Part shown: piece after piece, positions 46,650 to 58,092 of the stretch
Position numbering within the stretch: the first letter of the stretch is position 1
Layout: each line of letters starts with the position of its first letter
Source of the DNA: Scalesia atractyloides
Lineage: Eukaryota > Streptophyta > Magnoliopsida > Asterales > Asteraceae
DNA: 64,000 nt
Assembly (NCBI GenBank): GCA_947069175.1
Contig: CAMTDV010000002.1
Location: 9,031,054 to 9,095,053 of the forward strand
Direction of reading: 5' to 3'
Translations under genes and position numbers: made by a program
The notes under the pieces: generated by a model
The model's input: the letters and a program-made list of their open reading frames with translations, nothing else
Database searches by the model: none
Told to the model about the DNA's origin: nothing

Positions 46650-47913
46650 ATACGCAACTTTCCCAATACGAGCTAGAATTATACGGCCCAATGTATCAAG
46701 GACCCAACTTTCCTCGTTTACGGAATCGAATTACGCCTTTCCATGGGGAGACTTTCAATAATACTCGGCCTCCCACTTGGAATTCAATAGGACGTCTCCT
46801 TTTGTCCGCATAGGACTTTTGTCGATTTTGAGCCGCTTTTAATCGAGCTTGTACTAAATAAATCTTTCATTAGTTCTTGCTACTACATCCTTGGGAGCTA
46901 GTTCTCTTTGTCCCACTTCTCCCCATCAAACAGGAGTTCTACATTTTCTCCCATATAACATCTCATATGGCGCCATTTGAATACTACTTTGATAGCTATT
47001 GTTGTATGAGAACTCCACTAGCGGTAAATGGTCATCCCATTTTCCCCTAAATCCAATACACATGCTCTTAGCATATCAACCAATGTTTGTATGGTTCTTT
47101 CTGATTGGCCATCCGTTTGAGGATGGTATGCGATACTTAAGTTTAGCTTGGTACCCATATTTTCATGGAACTTTTTCCAATAACGAGAAATAAATCTGGC
47201 GTCACGATCCGAAACAATAGACACGGGCACTCCATGACGAGAAACTATTTCATTCACATATATTTCCGCCATTCTTTCTGAAGAGTAAGTCTCCCGTATA
47301 GGTAGAAATGAGCACTCTTCATGAGACGATCGAAAACAACCCAGATAGCGTCGTGACCCTTCTTCATTTTGGGAAGTTTGGTTACCAAAGCCATGGTCAC
47401 ATTTTCCCAATTCCATACTGGAATCTCCAATGGTTGTAGTTTCCTATACGGCTTTTGATGTTCCGCTTTCACTTGAGAGCATGTTAAGCATTAGGATACA
47501 TACTTGACAATTTCACGTTTCATTCCCGGCCACCAATAATTTTCTTTCAGATCCCGATATATTTTGGTGGCTCTCGGATGAACCGAGTAGCGGGACTTGT
47601 GCGCTTCTTCTAGTAATAGAATCTTTACATCACAATAGCGTGGTATCCAAGTCCGACCATACCTTGTCTTAATTCCACTTGCATTCGTTTCAAGCTTGTC
47701 GACAAACCCTTTCGTCCTTTCTCTTTTTGAATCATTCACATTCAATGACTTAGTTTGGGCTTTTCTTATTGCTTTGATAAGGTTAGGTGTGACTATCATT
47801 CTCATCGACTTTACTCGGATAGGTGGCGAATATTCCTTTCGGCCTAAAGCGTCTACTACGACATTGGCTTTACCTGGATGGTAAAGAATGTCGCAATCAT
47901 AATATTTAATCAA
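46650..47913 (-). pseudogene. pol: Integrase of element D
   Basis: Minus strand. RNase H end (HPGKANVVVDALGRKE) and the HHCC zinc domain (EEAHKSRYSVHP ... CLTCSQVKAEHQKP) lie at 47913-47440. The catalytic core follows at 47472-47018. In the first motif the Asp is Ala (NVTMALVTKLPK instead of a D in that place). The second Asp (SDRDARF) and the Glu region (HPQTDGQSERTIQTL) are intact in the next frame. Beyond 47018 the C-terminal region is frameshifted, with GRKCRTPV-type residues recognisable, and runs to the Athila insertion at 46650. Frameshifts near 47250 and 47020. Confidence 0.88.
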
Positions 47914-48960
47914 TTCTAGCCACCGTCATTATCTCATATTAAGGTCTTTTTGTTCGTAGAAGTATTTAGACTCTTGTGATCTGAGTAGATTGTGCATTTC
48001 GTTCCGTACAAATAGTGTCTCCAAATCTTCAACGCAAAAACCACAGCTACCAACTCTAAATCATGAGTCAGATAATTGCCTTCGTGCTATTTAAGTTGTC
48101 TTGAAGCATAGGCAATGACCTTGCCTCGTTGCATTAAGACACACCCCTACACTTGGTGTGATGCATCTGTGTACACCACTAAATCTTCCGTTCCTTCTGG
48201 TAAGGTCAACACTGGAGAACTTGACAATTTTTCTTTTAGCATTAGAAAGCCTTCTCTTGTTCAAGACCCCATGAGAACTTCTCTTCTTTCTTCGTTAATC
48301 TGGTTATAGGTAAGGCTATTTTAGAGAAGTCTTGAATAAATCTCCTATAATAGCCAGCTAAACCTAGAAAACTTCATACTTCGTTAATATTCTTTGGGGG
48401 TAACCATTTAATCACAGCCTCTACTATAGATGGATCTACTAAAATTCCCTTCGCATTTATCACATGGCCTAAGAATTGCACCTCTCTGAGCCAAAAAGCA
48501 CATTTGGAAAATTTAGCGTATAATTTCTCTTTAAGAAGTGTTTCAAGCACCATGCATAAATGACGAGCATGTTTAGACTCGCTTTCAGAGTATACCAGAA
48601 TATCATCTATGAAAACTAGACAAATTTGTCCAACATGTTTCGGCATACTTTATTCATTAAATCTATAAATGCGGTCAGGGCGTTAGTTAACCCGAAAGAC
48701 ATTACTAAAAACTCATAATGTCTGTATCGAGTTCTAAACGCAGTCTAGCTACATCTTCTTCCCTCGCCCGTAACTGGTGATATCCCGAACGCAAGTCAAT
48801 CTTTGAAAACCAACTTGCCCATAATAGTTGATCGAAGAGATCATCTATTCTTGGTAAGGGGTATAGATTCTTTACTGTGAGTTTATTGAGCTCACGATAG
48901 TCGATGCACATACGCATCAAACCATCCTTCTTTTTCACAAACAGGACCGGTGCTCCCTAA
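47914..48960 (-). pseudogene. pol: Reverse transcriptase and RNase H of element D
   Basis: Minus strand. RT from 48938: KKDGLMRMCIDYRELNKLTV, LPRIDDLFDQL, SKIDLRSGYHQL; a frameshift near 48705; then FGLTNA and the catalytic FIDDILVYS box (intact, about 48590-48616) and QFLGHVINAKGI. RNase H (48330-47930) has YTDASHQV and YSDHKSL in broken frames. It is less damaged at the RT active site than element A but interrupted by several stops. Confidence 0.88.
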
Positions 48961-49086
48961 GGAGATACACTAGGACGTATAAATCCCTTATCTAGAAGTT
49001 CTTGCAATTGAACCATCAATTCTCATACTTCGGTGGGTGCCAATCGGTAAGGGGCCTAGGCTACGTGCTTGGCGTTTGGTTCCAAG

Positions 49087-49858
49087 TCGATCCGAAATTC
49101 TACTTCTCTTTCAGGTGGAAGACCCGACAATCATTCGGAAACACGTCTGGATATTCATTCAGAATTCTTGTGTCTTCTATTCTTGAAGTAGCTTGCTTAG
49201 CATCAATTACATATGCTAAAAAGGCCTTACTTCCATTTCGTACATGCTTAACTGCTTTGACAATAGTACATAATTTTGCCTCCACTTTTCTTTCCCCATA
49301 TATATTTACCAACTTCCCTTTAGGAGATATAACTCGAATAGACTTACTTTCATATAAAATTTCTGCTTGATATCGGGATAGCCAATACATGCCCACCATC
49401 ACTTTGAATTCCCCCAAAACCATGGGAATGAGATCGATATTAAATTCTTCGTCCTCAATAATAATCTTACAATTTCTACACACCTCATGTAATAAGTAAC
49501 TTTTACAATCGGCTATTTCTACTTCTAAGGGTATAGTCATTCTTTCTATAACAAATGAAGGGGAATGTATAATTTCACTTGAAACAAATGACCTATGCCC
49601 TGTATCAAACAATACATATGTAGGTATAGAATTTAGCATAAACATACCTGACACAACATTCGGGTGAACCCTTGCCTCTTCTACTGAAATTTGAAACATT
49701 CTTCCTTTGGCTTTGACATTCTCTTCTTTCTTTCCTCCTTTCTTCATCCCTTGTTTGAGTTTCGGGCACTCGACTTTCACATGACCCGATTTGTTACAGT
49801 TGTAACACACTCTTTTGGGATTAGGGTAATTGTAGTTGGATGCCCTTCTTGACAACAA
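49087..49858 (-). pseudogene. pol: Zinc knuckle and protease of element D
   Basis: A minus-strand frame of 252 codons, the longest in the window. A perfect CCHC knuckle CYNCNKSGHVKVEC (about residues 18-31) is followed by a Lys-rich linker. The protease active site reads LFDTGHRSFV, with His in place of the usual Ala. The second half has VMVGMYWLSRYQAEI, corresponding to the LGMDWL block. The frame ends before the RT at a stop near 49100. Confidence 0.85.
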
Positions 49859-49956
49859 TTATAGCATCCCCTTTTTCCCATTAAACATTCACCCCCAATG
49901 TTTTGCACCGTGGAATCCTCCTTTAACAACTTCCTTCTTACCATTAAACATTCACC

Positions 49957-50842
49957 CTAATGAAGTTTTCCACATGTCTTGCACCGTGGAAATCCTCCTT
50001 TAACGACTTCCTTCTTACCATGATCATGAATCTTGGGGTTTTTAGGGGTGCCTTGGTTTGATCCACTTTCGATATGCCTCTTCTCCCCCCGCTCTTCTTG
50101 CCTTTTTAATTCAATCTCTCTATCCCTTACGCAATTAATGATCTCATTCAAGGTTTCGCATTTAGAAGGAGTAATGAACTCATAGTACACAGCTTTTAGC
50201 ATATCATGGTAATGATTAATTTTCATCCTTTCCGTTCTTGTGAATTCCTTGCAAAACTTCATCTTATCGAGGAAAATATTTGTGATTTCATCGATAGTCT
50301 CATTCTTTTGTCGAAGGCGAAGAAAGTCTTCTTGAATACGGTCTACGGCCGATTGTTGACAATGATACTTCATAAAGGGTTCTTTGAACTCTTGCCATGT
50401 GAGGGTTTGGAGTTTATCCTCACCAATTTCCTTACTATATGCATTCCACCAATCTTTCGCTTATTTTGAAGTTGTCCTGTGGCGAACATAACTTGGTCTT
50501 CCTTCTCACAATGACTTCGAATGAATACCCCTTCTATGTTGGAGATCCACCTTTGACATTCTATGGGGTCAATTTCTCCATTGAGGGTTTATATGTCATG
50601 AATTCCTTGTATGTGCATCATCGTGTTTCCTTCTTGCTTTGGACCCCGTTTATCATCTCCTTTAGTTCATCCATCTTACTTGACATCATGGTTTCTACTA
50701 TGCTTAACACTTGGCTTTCTACTTCTTGCGCTATACGAGGAAGATTTGTATCAAGCGCCTTCCCTACTTCTTCCGCAATCAACTTATTTAATTCATCTTG
50801 AGTTATTCGTTTTGTAGCACTTGGACTTCCTTTGTCAGTCAT
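49957..50842 (-). pseudogene. gag: gag of element D
   Basis: Minus strand. The N-terminus from 50842 is MTDKGSPSATKRITQDELNK with an amphipathic, probably coiled-coil helix. The capsid part runs in shifted frames through about 50380, then 50373-49957 (EDFLRLRQKNETIDEITNIF ... MLKAVYYEFITPSKCETLNE) and ends with FPRCKTCGKLH, the start of a zinc knuckle. It is upstream of the protease frame as expected. Confidence 0.82.
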
Positions 50843-51610
50843 CTTTATCTACAGTTTCATTCTTATGTTAGTTGACATACTATTTATTTCTTTCATCATT
50901 CTATTATTAGTGTAGTTTCAGCATTTCATTCCCATAAATTATGGGCTCACATAATTCTTATCACATACATTCTCAAAGTGCTAATCGAACATACTTTCAT
51001 CTATGCATATGACTTTGTGTTTATTTATACATTCACTATTGATATTTAGATTAACCAGTTTATAACCATGGTTCCGTTAGCATTATTGTGCCTTTTTAGA
51101 GCTTAACGAAGGTTTAAGACAGGTTTAGGAGTCTTGGCACAACAAAATAACAAAATTGTCAAAGTTATTCGGGGAGTGGCGTCGGCGACGGCCATGAGCT
51201 GCGTCACCGACGGGATCTAAATTTATGCGTCATTAAAGTAGTAGCGTAGACAGTAGATTAATGTATCGGGAGTCAGGGGTGGCGTCGCCGACGCCATAAG
51301 GGACCGTCGCCGACGCCCCATCTGATCTGCAGACGCTATAACAGCTGTAACAGCTTAAAATCCACTTTCGAACCCCATTTTGACCCTTTAAAAGTCTCAT
51401 ATCATCCCATAACATTCCGTAATATTCCTACTCAAGTTATTCTAGTGAGACTTTCACAATTCCCTTCCGTTTGCAATTTCTAAAAGCATAAGCATTAAAA
51501 TTTTTTAAAGGGTGCTTACCAGATTGCGTCTCAGAACGAACACACACTTGTGTGAGCTTTCTTTTTGAATTCAAGTATCCTAGTTCAGATACTCGAATCC
51601 CTCAAACCTT
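50843..51610 (-). other. Element D leader with GC-rich palindromes
   Basis: Between the primer site and gag. A block at about 51172-51325 has repeated inverted GC-rich words (GGCGTCGGCGACGG, GGCGTCGCCGACGCC, GTCGCCGACGCC). No ORF recognised. Confidence 0.6.
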
Positions 51611-51624
51611 TGCTCTGATACCAA
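51611..51624 (-). promoter_or_regulatory. Primer-binding site of element D
   Basis: The minus strand reads TTGGTATCAGAGCA, 2 nt from the LTR end (51627). tRNA-iMet type. Confidence 0.88.
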
Positions 51625-51626
51625 CT

Positions 51627-51740
51627 TGAAATGCCCAAAATTCATGAAAGTTAAAAACGCCAAAAGCTTTGAAGTATTACTTCCACAACGTATATTTTGA
51701 CCAAAATACCCTTATATTTAGTTATAAGGATCGTCATCGT
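51627..51740 (-). repeat. 5' LTR remnant of element D
   Basis: 114 bp matching 27168-27281 of the 3' LTR, up to GGATCGTCATCGT, where homology stops. The remaining 1.7 kb of the LTR is absent, so a deletion or recombination joined it to the next element. Confidence 0.85.
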
Positions 51741-52364
51741 AACACACACACACTGAAGGGATCCTAACGCCTTTAGCGTGTGTAATTCCTAAAGCATGTT
51801 ACCCCTAGTTAGGCATCTCTTCTCAATTCTTAAAGACCTGTCAGAAATACTCTCATGAAACTTAAAGGGATAACCATCACTAGGGATCTGAGTTAGTTTA
51901 CTGTCAGTAGGAACCCCTTAGTGATTGAAAATTTTAGTTTTCATGTAGTTCAAGCATACTTATGACAAAAAATTTCAATTCTTTTTTTAATTTTCAATTT
52001 TTTTCACTTTCCAACCACTTTCAACCCTTCAAGCGTTTTCAATCACCTATCCCCTCGCGTTACCACATCCCCACACTTGGGATACATTGTCCCAAATGTA
52101 TGGTGCTTTTTATAACCTAACCCGAGTACCACCAAATATCAACCCATCAGCGACTCAATCCAAACCACATAAACACAAATAACCATTCCCAACACAAACA
52201 AATTACACCACCAAAACAAACAAAATTAAAAATATCTAAATAAACAAAATACAAAAGATCAAGCACATGGACCTGATCGATGCAGCAAGATCAGCGAGTG
52301 CTTCAATGATAAGATGAACCTGGTGGTCCACCATAATAGCCCCCAAGGTGCTCATAAAACGCAC
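51741..52364 (-). other. Non-coding 3' region of the second Athila-like element
   Basis: No ORF. Contains the purine-rich word shared with 31444-31460. Confidence 0.55.
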
Positions 52365-54050
52365 TCATATAAAAAATGAAATATAGCCCTCCTGCTGTTG
52401 GCTCTCCCTACTTCTGTTGTTGTTCCTACCGTTGTTGGGACAGGTACTCATACGATGGTGGTTGGTACGGGTATGAGCTCTGGTAGTGTGGTGCAATATA
52501 CTCATAAGGTACCCACATAGATCCATGAACCTGTGGCATCGGATGTCTCGGCATGCCAGGCTGGTATGGGGGTTCTTGACTATAATCCACGTATGGTGGA
52601 TTCTCAACATACGGGACTCCCTGGTAATAATCCATATGCCTTCGAGTTTGGTTTTCCTCATAAGCTCGCATGTTGAGCTCAATCTGCGCCTCCAAATGTC
52701 GTATCCGATCGGTTCGGGCCATATAATCCATCAGTTCTCGGTGCTGATGCTCTCTCTGCAGTCTGACGCATCCCCTGATCATATAAAGACCTCTGAGACA
52801 TCTCCCAAGCAATATAATTGGGCGGTCGACCACTTTCTACCCTCGCCTGCATGTCATTATCAAACACACCCCAAGAGTAATTTGATTGTCTCGGCTCTTC
52901 AACCTGCCTACTAGATCCTTTACCTGTGCTCAACCCTGCTTCTCTCTTCCTTCTTAACAACTCCTCATCACTTGAATCGAGGTCATCCAACTCACCCTGT
53001 TGAGGTGATGTTTTCCCCCACTACAGTACTTTCACATTCGCCCCATCCCCATACTTGATTTTGTGCCATAACTTCATCTTCACATACGCTATCCGGTCAT
53101 TTTTGCACATTTTTTCAATGGAGAACACAGCATGTGGCTTGATGAAGGGATACTCATAGGTCAACAATGCGCCTTGCTTTTCTAGAAATGCACTAATCAG
53201 TCGGGCATGAGGAATCAGTTTCTTCAGCTTCGCATTCTTGCTTTGCCATTTGTGCATCATTACCAATTGCCTGAACGAGAGATGAAGTTGGCCAGTCATA
53301 AGGGCATAGAAAACTAGGGTTTCCCACGTCCTAATTGCCACTCTATCTTCCAGACGAGGAGCCACATTCAAAATTACAAAACTCAAAAGCACCCATACCA
53401 ACGGCTTTAAATTGTCCCTCTTCATCTAAACCCCCTTTTCCAATATAAACAACTCGGAAAACATCAAACTCTGTCCAACTATATTTTTCTGAGCATTGAA
53501 GTCTTCGTTATCATTGACCAATGTGTAAAAATTTCCTGCCTTGGATTCGAACTTGGCTACTTGTTTCAACATAGCGAGGGATATCGTAGCCGGTTTTCCA
53601 TTGACCGTCCCTGTAAGCGTGACAATCCTTGGTGGATTATTCCCATAATCTCTTTTTAACATGCTAAACCATTCCATAACGCTCTTAATGTAGACCTCTC
53701 CCTTATCATTACCATGGAAATCGTTTACTACCTCCCAACCAAGCGCAACAAGCTTTTCATAAAACCCCCACGTCCTACGGTCTGGTTTGTAAATAACCTT
53801 CTCGAAGCACGTGTTTTCTTTTATCGAATGGCCATCCCCATTTTTCCGTAGAACAATTTTGCTTGATATTCAGCTTGTTGCTTGTTAAGAGGTCCTTTAC
53901 CCCAAGTCGGTTTATACGAAATGTCCCCATAACCATGTTGGACCTCCTTCACCTCTTGCATAGGTGAATCGTGTATTGAAATGCCTATTGCTCTCTTTTT
54001 CTTTGATGTACCTTGAGCAGACGATGCCTCCCCAGCTGCCTCATTCCATC
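52365..54050 (-). pseudogene. ORF3 (post-pol ORF) of the Athila-like element
   Basis: Three minus-strand segments read in series. One (53677-53426, from EWFSMLKRDYGNNPPRIVTL) continues in a second (53425-53021, SFVILNVAPRLEDRVAIRTWETLVFYALM ... GALLTYEYPFIKPHAVF). That segment resembles the plant-mobile-type domain of ORFs found after integrase in Athila elements. The third (52990-52365) is Gln/Tyr/Arg-rich, with an acidic DLDSSDEELLRRKREAG start. An N-terminal part with poor frame lies at 53678-54050. Function unknown: such ORFs sit where an envelope gene would be, but I see no clear signal peptide or transmembrane segment. Confidence 0.55.
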
Positions 54051-55369
54051 TCTTCTATCTCAAACCATCTTGTATTCACAAGCCAACAATATAAACACAA
54101 TCAGATCAAACTCAACCCACACGAACAACCAACCGAACAAATGTGCATTCCTATGACCTTTCCCACACTTGTTCTATGCCATGGCTACTTACTTGTTAGA
54201 TGTTCACTTTAGCAATTGTCAATTCAAAACATTAATTGTTCAAAACTTAGAATTTTCATCAATTAAAAACAATTTCAACAAGTACTTCTCATCATATAGT
54301 AGCCATGCACCCCTACAATAGAGCATTCATACCCCCAATAACCCATCTTTGAAACAATATTGCATTATATCACCCCAATAAACACTTACACAATCGATTC
54401 ACAACTAAACAAGTGCCTATCAACCAAACATCAAGCAATTTTACCTTCATGTTCAACATCTATGGAAAAATTGGGATAAAACATACCTTTCAACTTAGAA
54501 TACTTAGAAAACACTTGAATTAGGGTGAATTGCAAGCTAAGATGAAAAGCCCCAAATTGAAAATCTAGGGTTCCTCATGTCCGGTTCAAATTCCTCAAAA
54601 ATAGTTGATTTTCGTGGCAACTGATGCAAGAATCGTGTTCCTCTCGAAAAACTAATCAAGTTAGGCTCTTGAATGGGTTGATTTGGTTGAGAAATGAAGA
54701 ATATGGAGATCTTGGTGGCTATGGAGGTTTTAAGGATTTTGGGGAAGAAGATGATGATGATGATAAGGGTTGTGTGGTGAAACAATGGGAAACAATCTGA
54801 CATAAGATTGGTGATTTTGGGTAATATTCGTTTATAAACCGATTTTGATAACGTACGCTACGGTCCCTTGACCGTAGCTTACGGTCAATGCTGCTGTTGC
54901 GGATTGATGTTGATCGTAACCTACGATATATCACCGTAAGTTATGGTCAGACCTTGTTGTTTGGGACAGGGGCTCTCAACCGTAACCTAGGGTCCCCACC
55001 CGTAGGTTACGGTGCACACATCCAATTTTATTTGTTTTTAATTCACTTAACGGTTCACAAGATTTTAAGAATTTTTACTCGAACTTGAATTTATTTATTT
55101 CGATTCACTCACTCATTTACTCGCCCGCTCTACGCCCCTTGAAAAGTTTGTGTCTTCCTTGACACACAAGTTAATTCTAAAACATACATGGGTGTCTTCA
55201 ACCTTCCCCACACTTGCTCAATGTTGTGGGTGTACTTACAAACAAATCCTTTCAAACCGTTAAAACACAAAAACAAATTAACAACAAAATCAAAAGAAAT
55301 ATATACCAAATTCCGGGTTGCCTCCCGGTAGTGCTAAGTTTCAGTCTTCATCTAGACATCTCGTGACCC
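54051..55369 (-). other. Athila-like inter-ORF region with palindromes
   Basis: Non-coding. At about 54850-55012 it carries CGTAGCTTACGGTC, CGTAACCTACG, CCGTAAGTTATGG and CCGTAGGTTACGGTG, variants of the palindrome in the first Athila element's LTRs. A short GATGAT microsatellite is at about 54748-54760. Confidence 0.55.
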
Positions 55370-56135
55370 TCAGTCGGTCGTATACGCTGGTGAACTTACA
55401 AGAAAGCTCACCTCATCCGTTGACGTCATGGTTAGATCGTCACTATCCAAGTATGGTTCCAACCGGTGCCCGTTCACCAATTGCCTCTTTTGATCCTTCG
55501 GGCCCTCAATCTCCTCATCTCCAAATTTCCCCACTCTCGTGATAACCAATGGACCCATCCATTTGCTTTTCAGTTTCCCTGGAAATAATTTAAGACGTGA
55601 GTTAAACAAGCATACCCTCTGACCTACCGCGAAGACTAGGCGCCTCAACTTCGCATAATGAACCGCCATCATCTTGTCCTTATAAGCGGTTGTCGTATCG
55701 TACGCCTCGTTGCATAGCTCCTCAAGTTCACATAGCTTCAACTATCGGTGTGCACCCATATCAGTATAATCTGTGTTAACCTGTTTAACAGCCCACAGTG
55801 CACGGTGTGCAAGTTCCATTGGCAAGTGACAACCCTTGCCATACACCAATCTAAATGGTGTAGTGCCAATAGGAGTTTTAAACGCGGTGTGATACGCCCA
55901 CAAGGCATCATCCAGTTTGGATGACCAGTCCTTATGATCTGTTCGCGCTGTTTTCTGCAAAATCTCTTTTATTTGCATATTTGACACTTCAACCTGTCCA
56001 CTGGTTTGTGGATGATATGGTGTTGCAATTCGGTGGTCTACGCCATACCATTTGAGTAGTTTTCCAAAGTGAAAGTTTTTGAAATGGGATCCCCCCATCA
56101 TTGATGATCACACGGGGAATTCCAAACCTAGATAC
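55370..56135 (-). pseudogene. pol: Integrase core and C-terminus of the Athila-like element
   Basis: Minus strand. The frame enters within the core at the second Asp (VIINDGGSHFKN), runs through KWYGVDHRIATPYHPQTSGQ to the Glu (QVEVSNMQIKEIL), and then WAYHTAFKTPIGTTPFRLVYG. A stop near 55742 separates it from the C-terminal domain (55741-55370: AVGQRVCLFNSRLKLFPGKLKSKWMGP and NGHRLEPYLDSD). The first Asp and zinc domain are missing. It matches Athila integrase and lacks a chromodomain. Confidence 0.87.
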
Positions 56136-57000
56136 GTGTAGGACTTGCGTGAATTATATAAACAACCCCTAATATTCTTGGTAATCATAATAGGACGTGA
56201 TGGACTATTCTAGCTCGTATAACTTAATCTGCTGAGCTAATCTAATGTGAGTTCACAAACCTTTACTAAAAGCATGCGTCTCTCGTTTAGGACAACACAC
56301 TATTTCCCTGGTTTGGGAATACATACGGTACCCCTGGATTGGGGCTACACGTGCGTTCCTGGATTGGAACTACTGAGACAAACTATCCACTGGAGATGGA
56401 CCACTACTAACCCTGTATTGGGACCGCCTTATATTCTTGGTTTGGAATAATACTAAATAAATACCACAGTTTATATTTCACGTCTTTAGCGGACTAAACG
56501 AACTCTATCTGAAAGTCCCCACACATTATACCGTTTAATCGCCAGGGCCTGGCGAACGGGATAGTTGATAGCGTTATTAGGTTTAACAAACCTCACATCA
56601 TACCTGGGAGGATGGGCATGAACTTTTATGCCTTGGCAACTGTTCAATAATGATAGACATGGACCTGGGGCACAAACAACTACAACAGTCAAGTTTTGGT
56701 ACCACACAGTATAGTAGCTTAACGATAGGGTAGCTCCCAATGACATGTCTTAAAAAAGTAAAGTATTTAAACGAACTTATTTTTGTAACAATACTGAAAA
56801 CTATGAATTCGCCATCCTTATGTTGACACACTACTGCATGCTTTGCAGGTCGTTACGTACAGCTATGGACGGATGTTGCAATCAGCTGGAGTGTGTGGTT
56901 CATTAAGCCTTATGTTTTGTACATTTATTAAACTTGTGGTTTTGAGTTTATGATAGGTTTACTTTATTTTTCCGCTGCTAACTTAAACTTTGTTTTTGGA
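56136..57000. other. Retroelement-like fragment (possible LTR), unassigned
   Basis: After the integrase break the sequence changes. It has short imperfect repeats and moderately GC-rich, LTR-like non-coding character. I cannot find both ends or a target duplication. The ORFs on either strand show no domain. A hairpin array lies at 56304-56449. Confidence 0.4.
56304..56449 (+). repeat. Array of hairpins with a shared TGGWTT loop
   Basis: Five units have complementary arms around a near-constant hexaloop: TTCCC/GGGAA (56304-56319), CCCC/GGGG extended by GTA/TAC (56328-56348), GTTCC/GGAAC (56355-56370), CCC/GGG (56411-56422, loop TGTATT) and TATTCT/GGAATA (56432-56449). A sixth inverted repeat, TCCA/TGGA, is at 56386-56400. 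Arms differ between units but remain self-complementary. Confidence 0.7.
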
Positions 57001-58092
57001 CTTTTAAACATTAATCACCTACAATCACTTTTCATAATATAAAAAGCTCTCTCACAAAATTTAGGAAACAGATTATGAACGCTCTAACTATTCACTCCCT
57101 ATATATATTCCCTATTTTATAATGTAAGATGAAGTACAAAAATTAATGAAAACTTTTAGTTACAGAGTTTTGAAGATAATAAAAGAATTCCAATGTAAAT
57201 GCTATTTTAATACATCTTATACGCTTTATTACTCTTTCTTGTTCACCCTCACAAATTCTTTAATTATTATTTTGTAATAGCAAATACTAAATACTAGCAA
57301 ATACTCTCCGTTATGTTTGTGGGTTCAAGTTTTATGATAGACTAAAATATAAATTTTAAAATAAAATTAAAAAGTGTGTGAATTAATTGTTTAAAAGCTT
57401 TATCTTCTTATAATATGTTGCTTTATAATTATTTATATTACTGGATATTAAATATTTAAATGTTTTTATCGTTAATTGAATTATTAACTATATGTCAACT
57501 TTAGCTTCCTGCAAATTGTTTTGTCATTACTAATTTACTATACTTATTAAAAAGTGTTAATCTAAGATTCTTATATTTACATAATGTTTTTTAGATTTTG
57601 TTAATTTTTTAAAAATATAAGATTTCAATGTGGTTGTGCTTTTGTTGTTTCCTCTATTTTTTTGTTTATATTATATAGAATAGAGGCTCTAATATGAATA
57701 TTCTAAATCATTGTTTTGTTATTCTTTGAATTAATGAAAATACAGATTTAGAGCATTTTTATCCGAGTATCAGTCTCCATCTATATAATTTAATTAAAAA
57801 TATTTTTTTCCCAAATTTTGTTTATCCCTATCTATATCTCTATCTTACTCGCAAACACTTAATTTGTTTTTTTTCTTGGCTTTATACAACTCACAATAAT
57901 GTATATATTAATTAATAAAAGCCTCTAAATCTAGAGGCTTTATGTAGTTTTCTATAAAATTTTCTCTATTATTGGTACTCAAATGTGATAAGTTTTAGTT
58001 ATTTTCTTTATTTTTCCCTCTATATATATATAGTAAAACTAGGATTTAGAGGCTCTAATTAGAATACTTTCAATTGTCGTTCACGTTCTGAA
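57001..58092. other. AT-rich stretch with one perfect 10-bp palindrome
   Basis: No gene. AAAGCCTCTA-AATC-TAGAGGCTTT at 57918-57941 is a perfect hairpin. The word TAGAGGCTCTAAT occurs at about 57681 and 58037, so 57681-58060 may be a small MITE. A segment near 57500-57560 resembles sequence upstream of the CPS copies (compare 60712-60770). Confidence 0.4.

Larger units (their letters stand above)
27168..51740 (-). mobile_element. Gypsy chromovirus element D, minus strand, with nested insertions
   Basis: In minus-strand order: a 5' LTR remnant (51740-51627), primer site (51624-51611), gag (50842-49957), protease (49858-49087), RT and RNase H (about 48960-47914), integrase (47913-46650), the Athila insertion (46649-29324), the integrase tail with chromodomain-like end (29323-29007), polypurine tract and 3' LTR (28984-27168). 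The 5' LTR is cut to 114 bp at the junction with the next Athila-like element, so the right target site is lost. Without its guests D is about 7.2 kb. Confidence 0.85.
51741..56135 (-). mobile_element. Second Athila-like element, both ends missing
   Basis: Minus strand: integrase core and C-terminus (56135-55370), palindromic non-coding region, ORF3 (about 54050-52365), then a 3' region with AAGTGTGGGGATG (52064-52080) shared with the first Athila element. No LTR, RT or gag is present. The left end stops at the element D remnant and the right end inside the integrase core. Confidence 0.75.

Noticed and set aside
52365..54050. True envelope gene
   Set aside because: The position after integrase fits, but I see no signal peptide, fusion peptide or clear transmembrane anchor; called ORF3 only.
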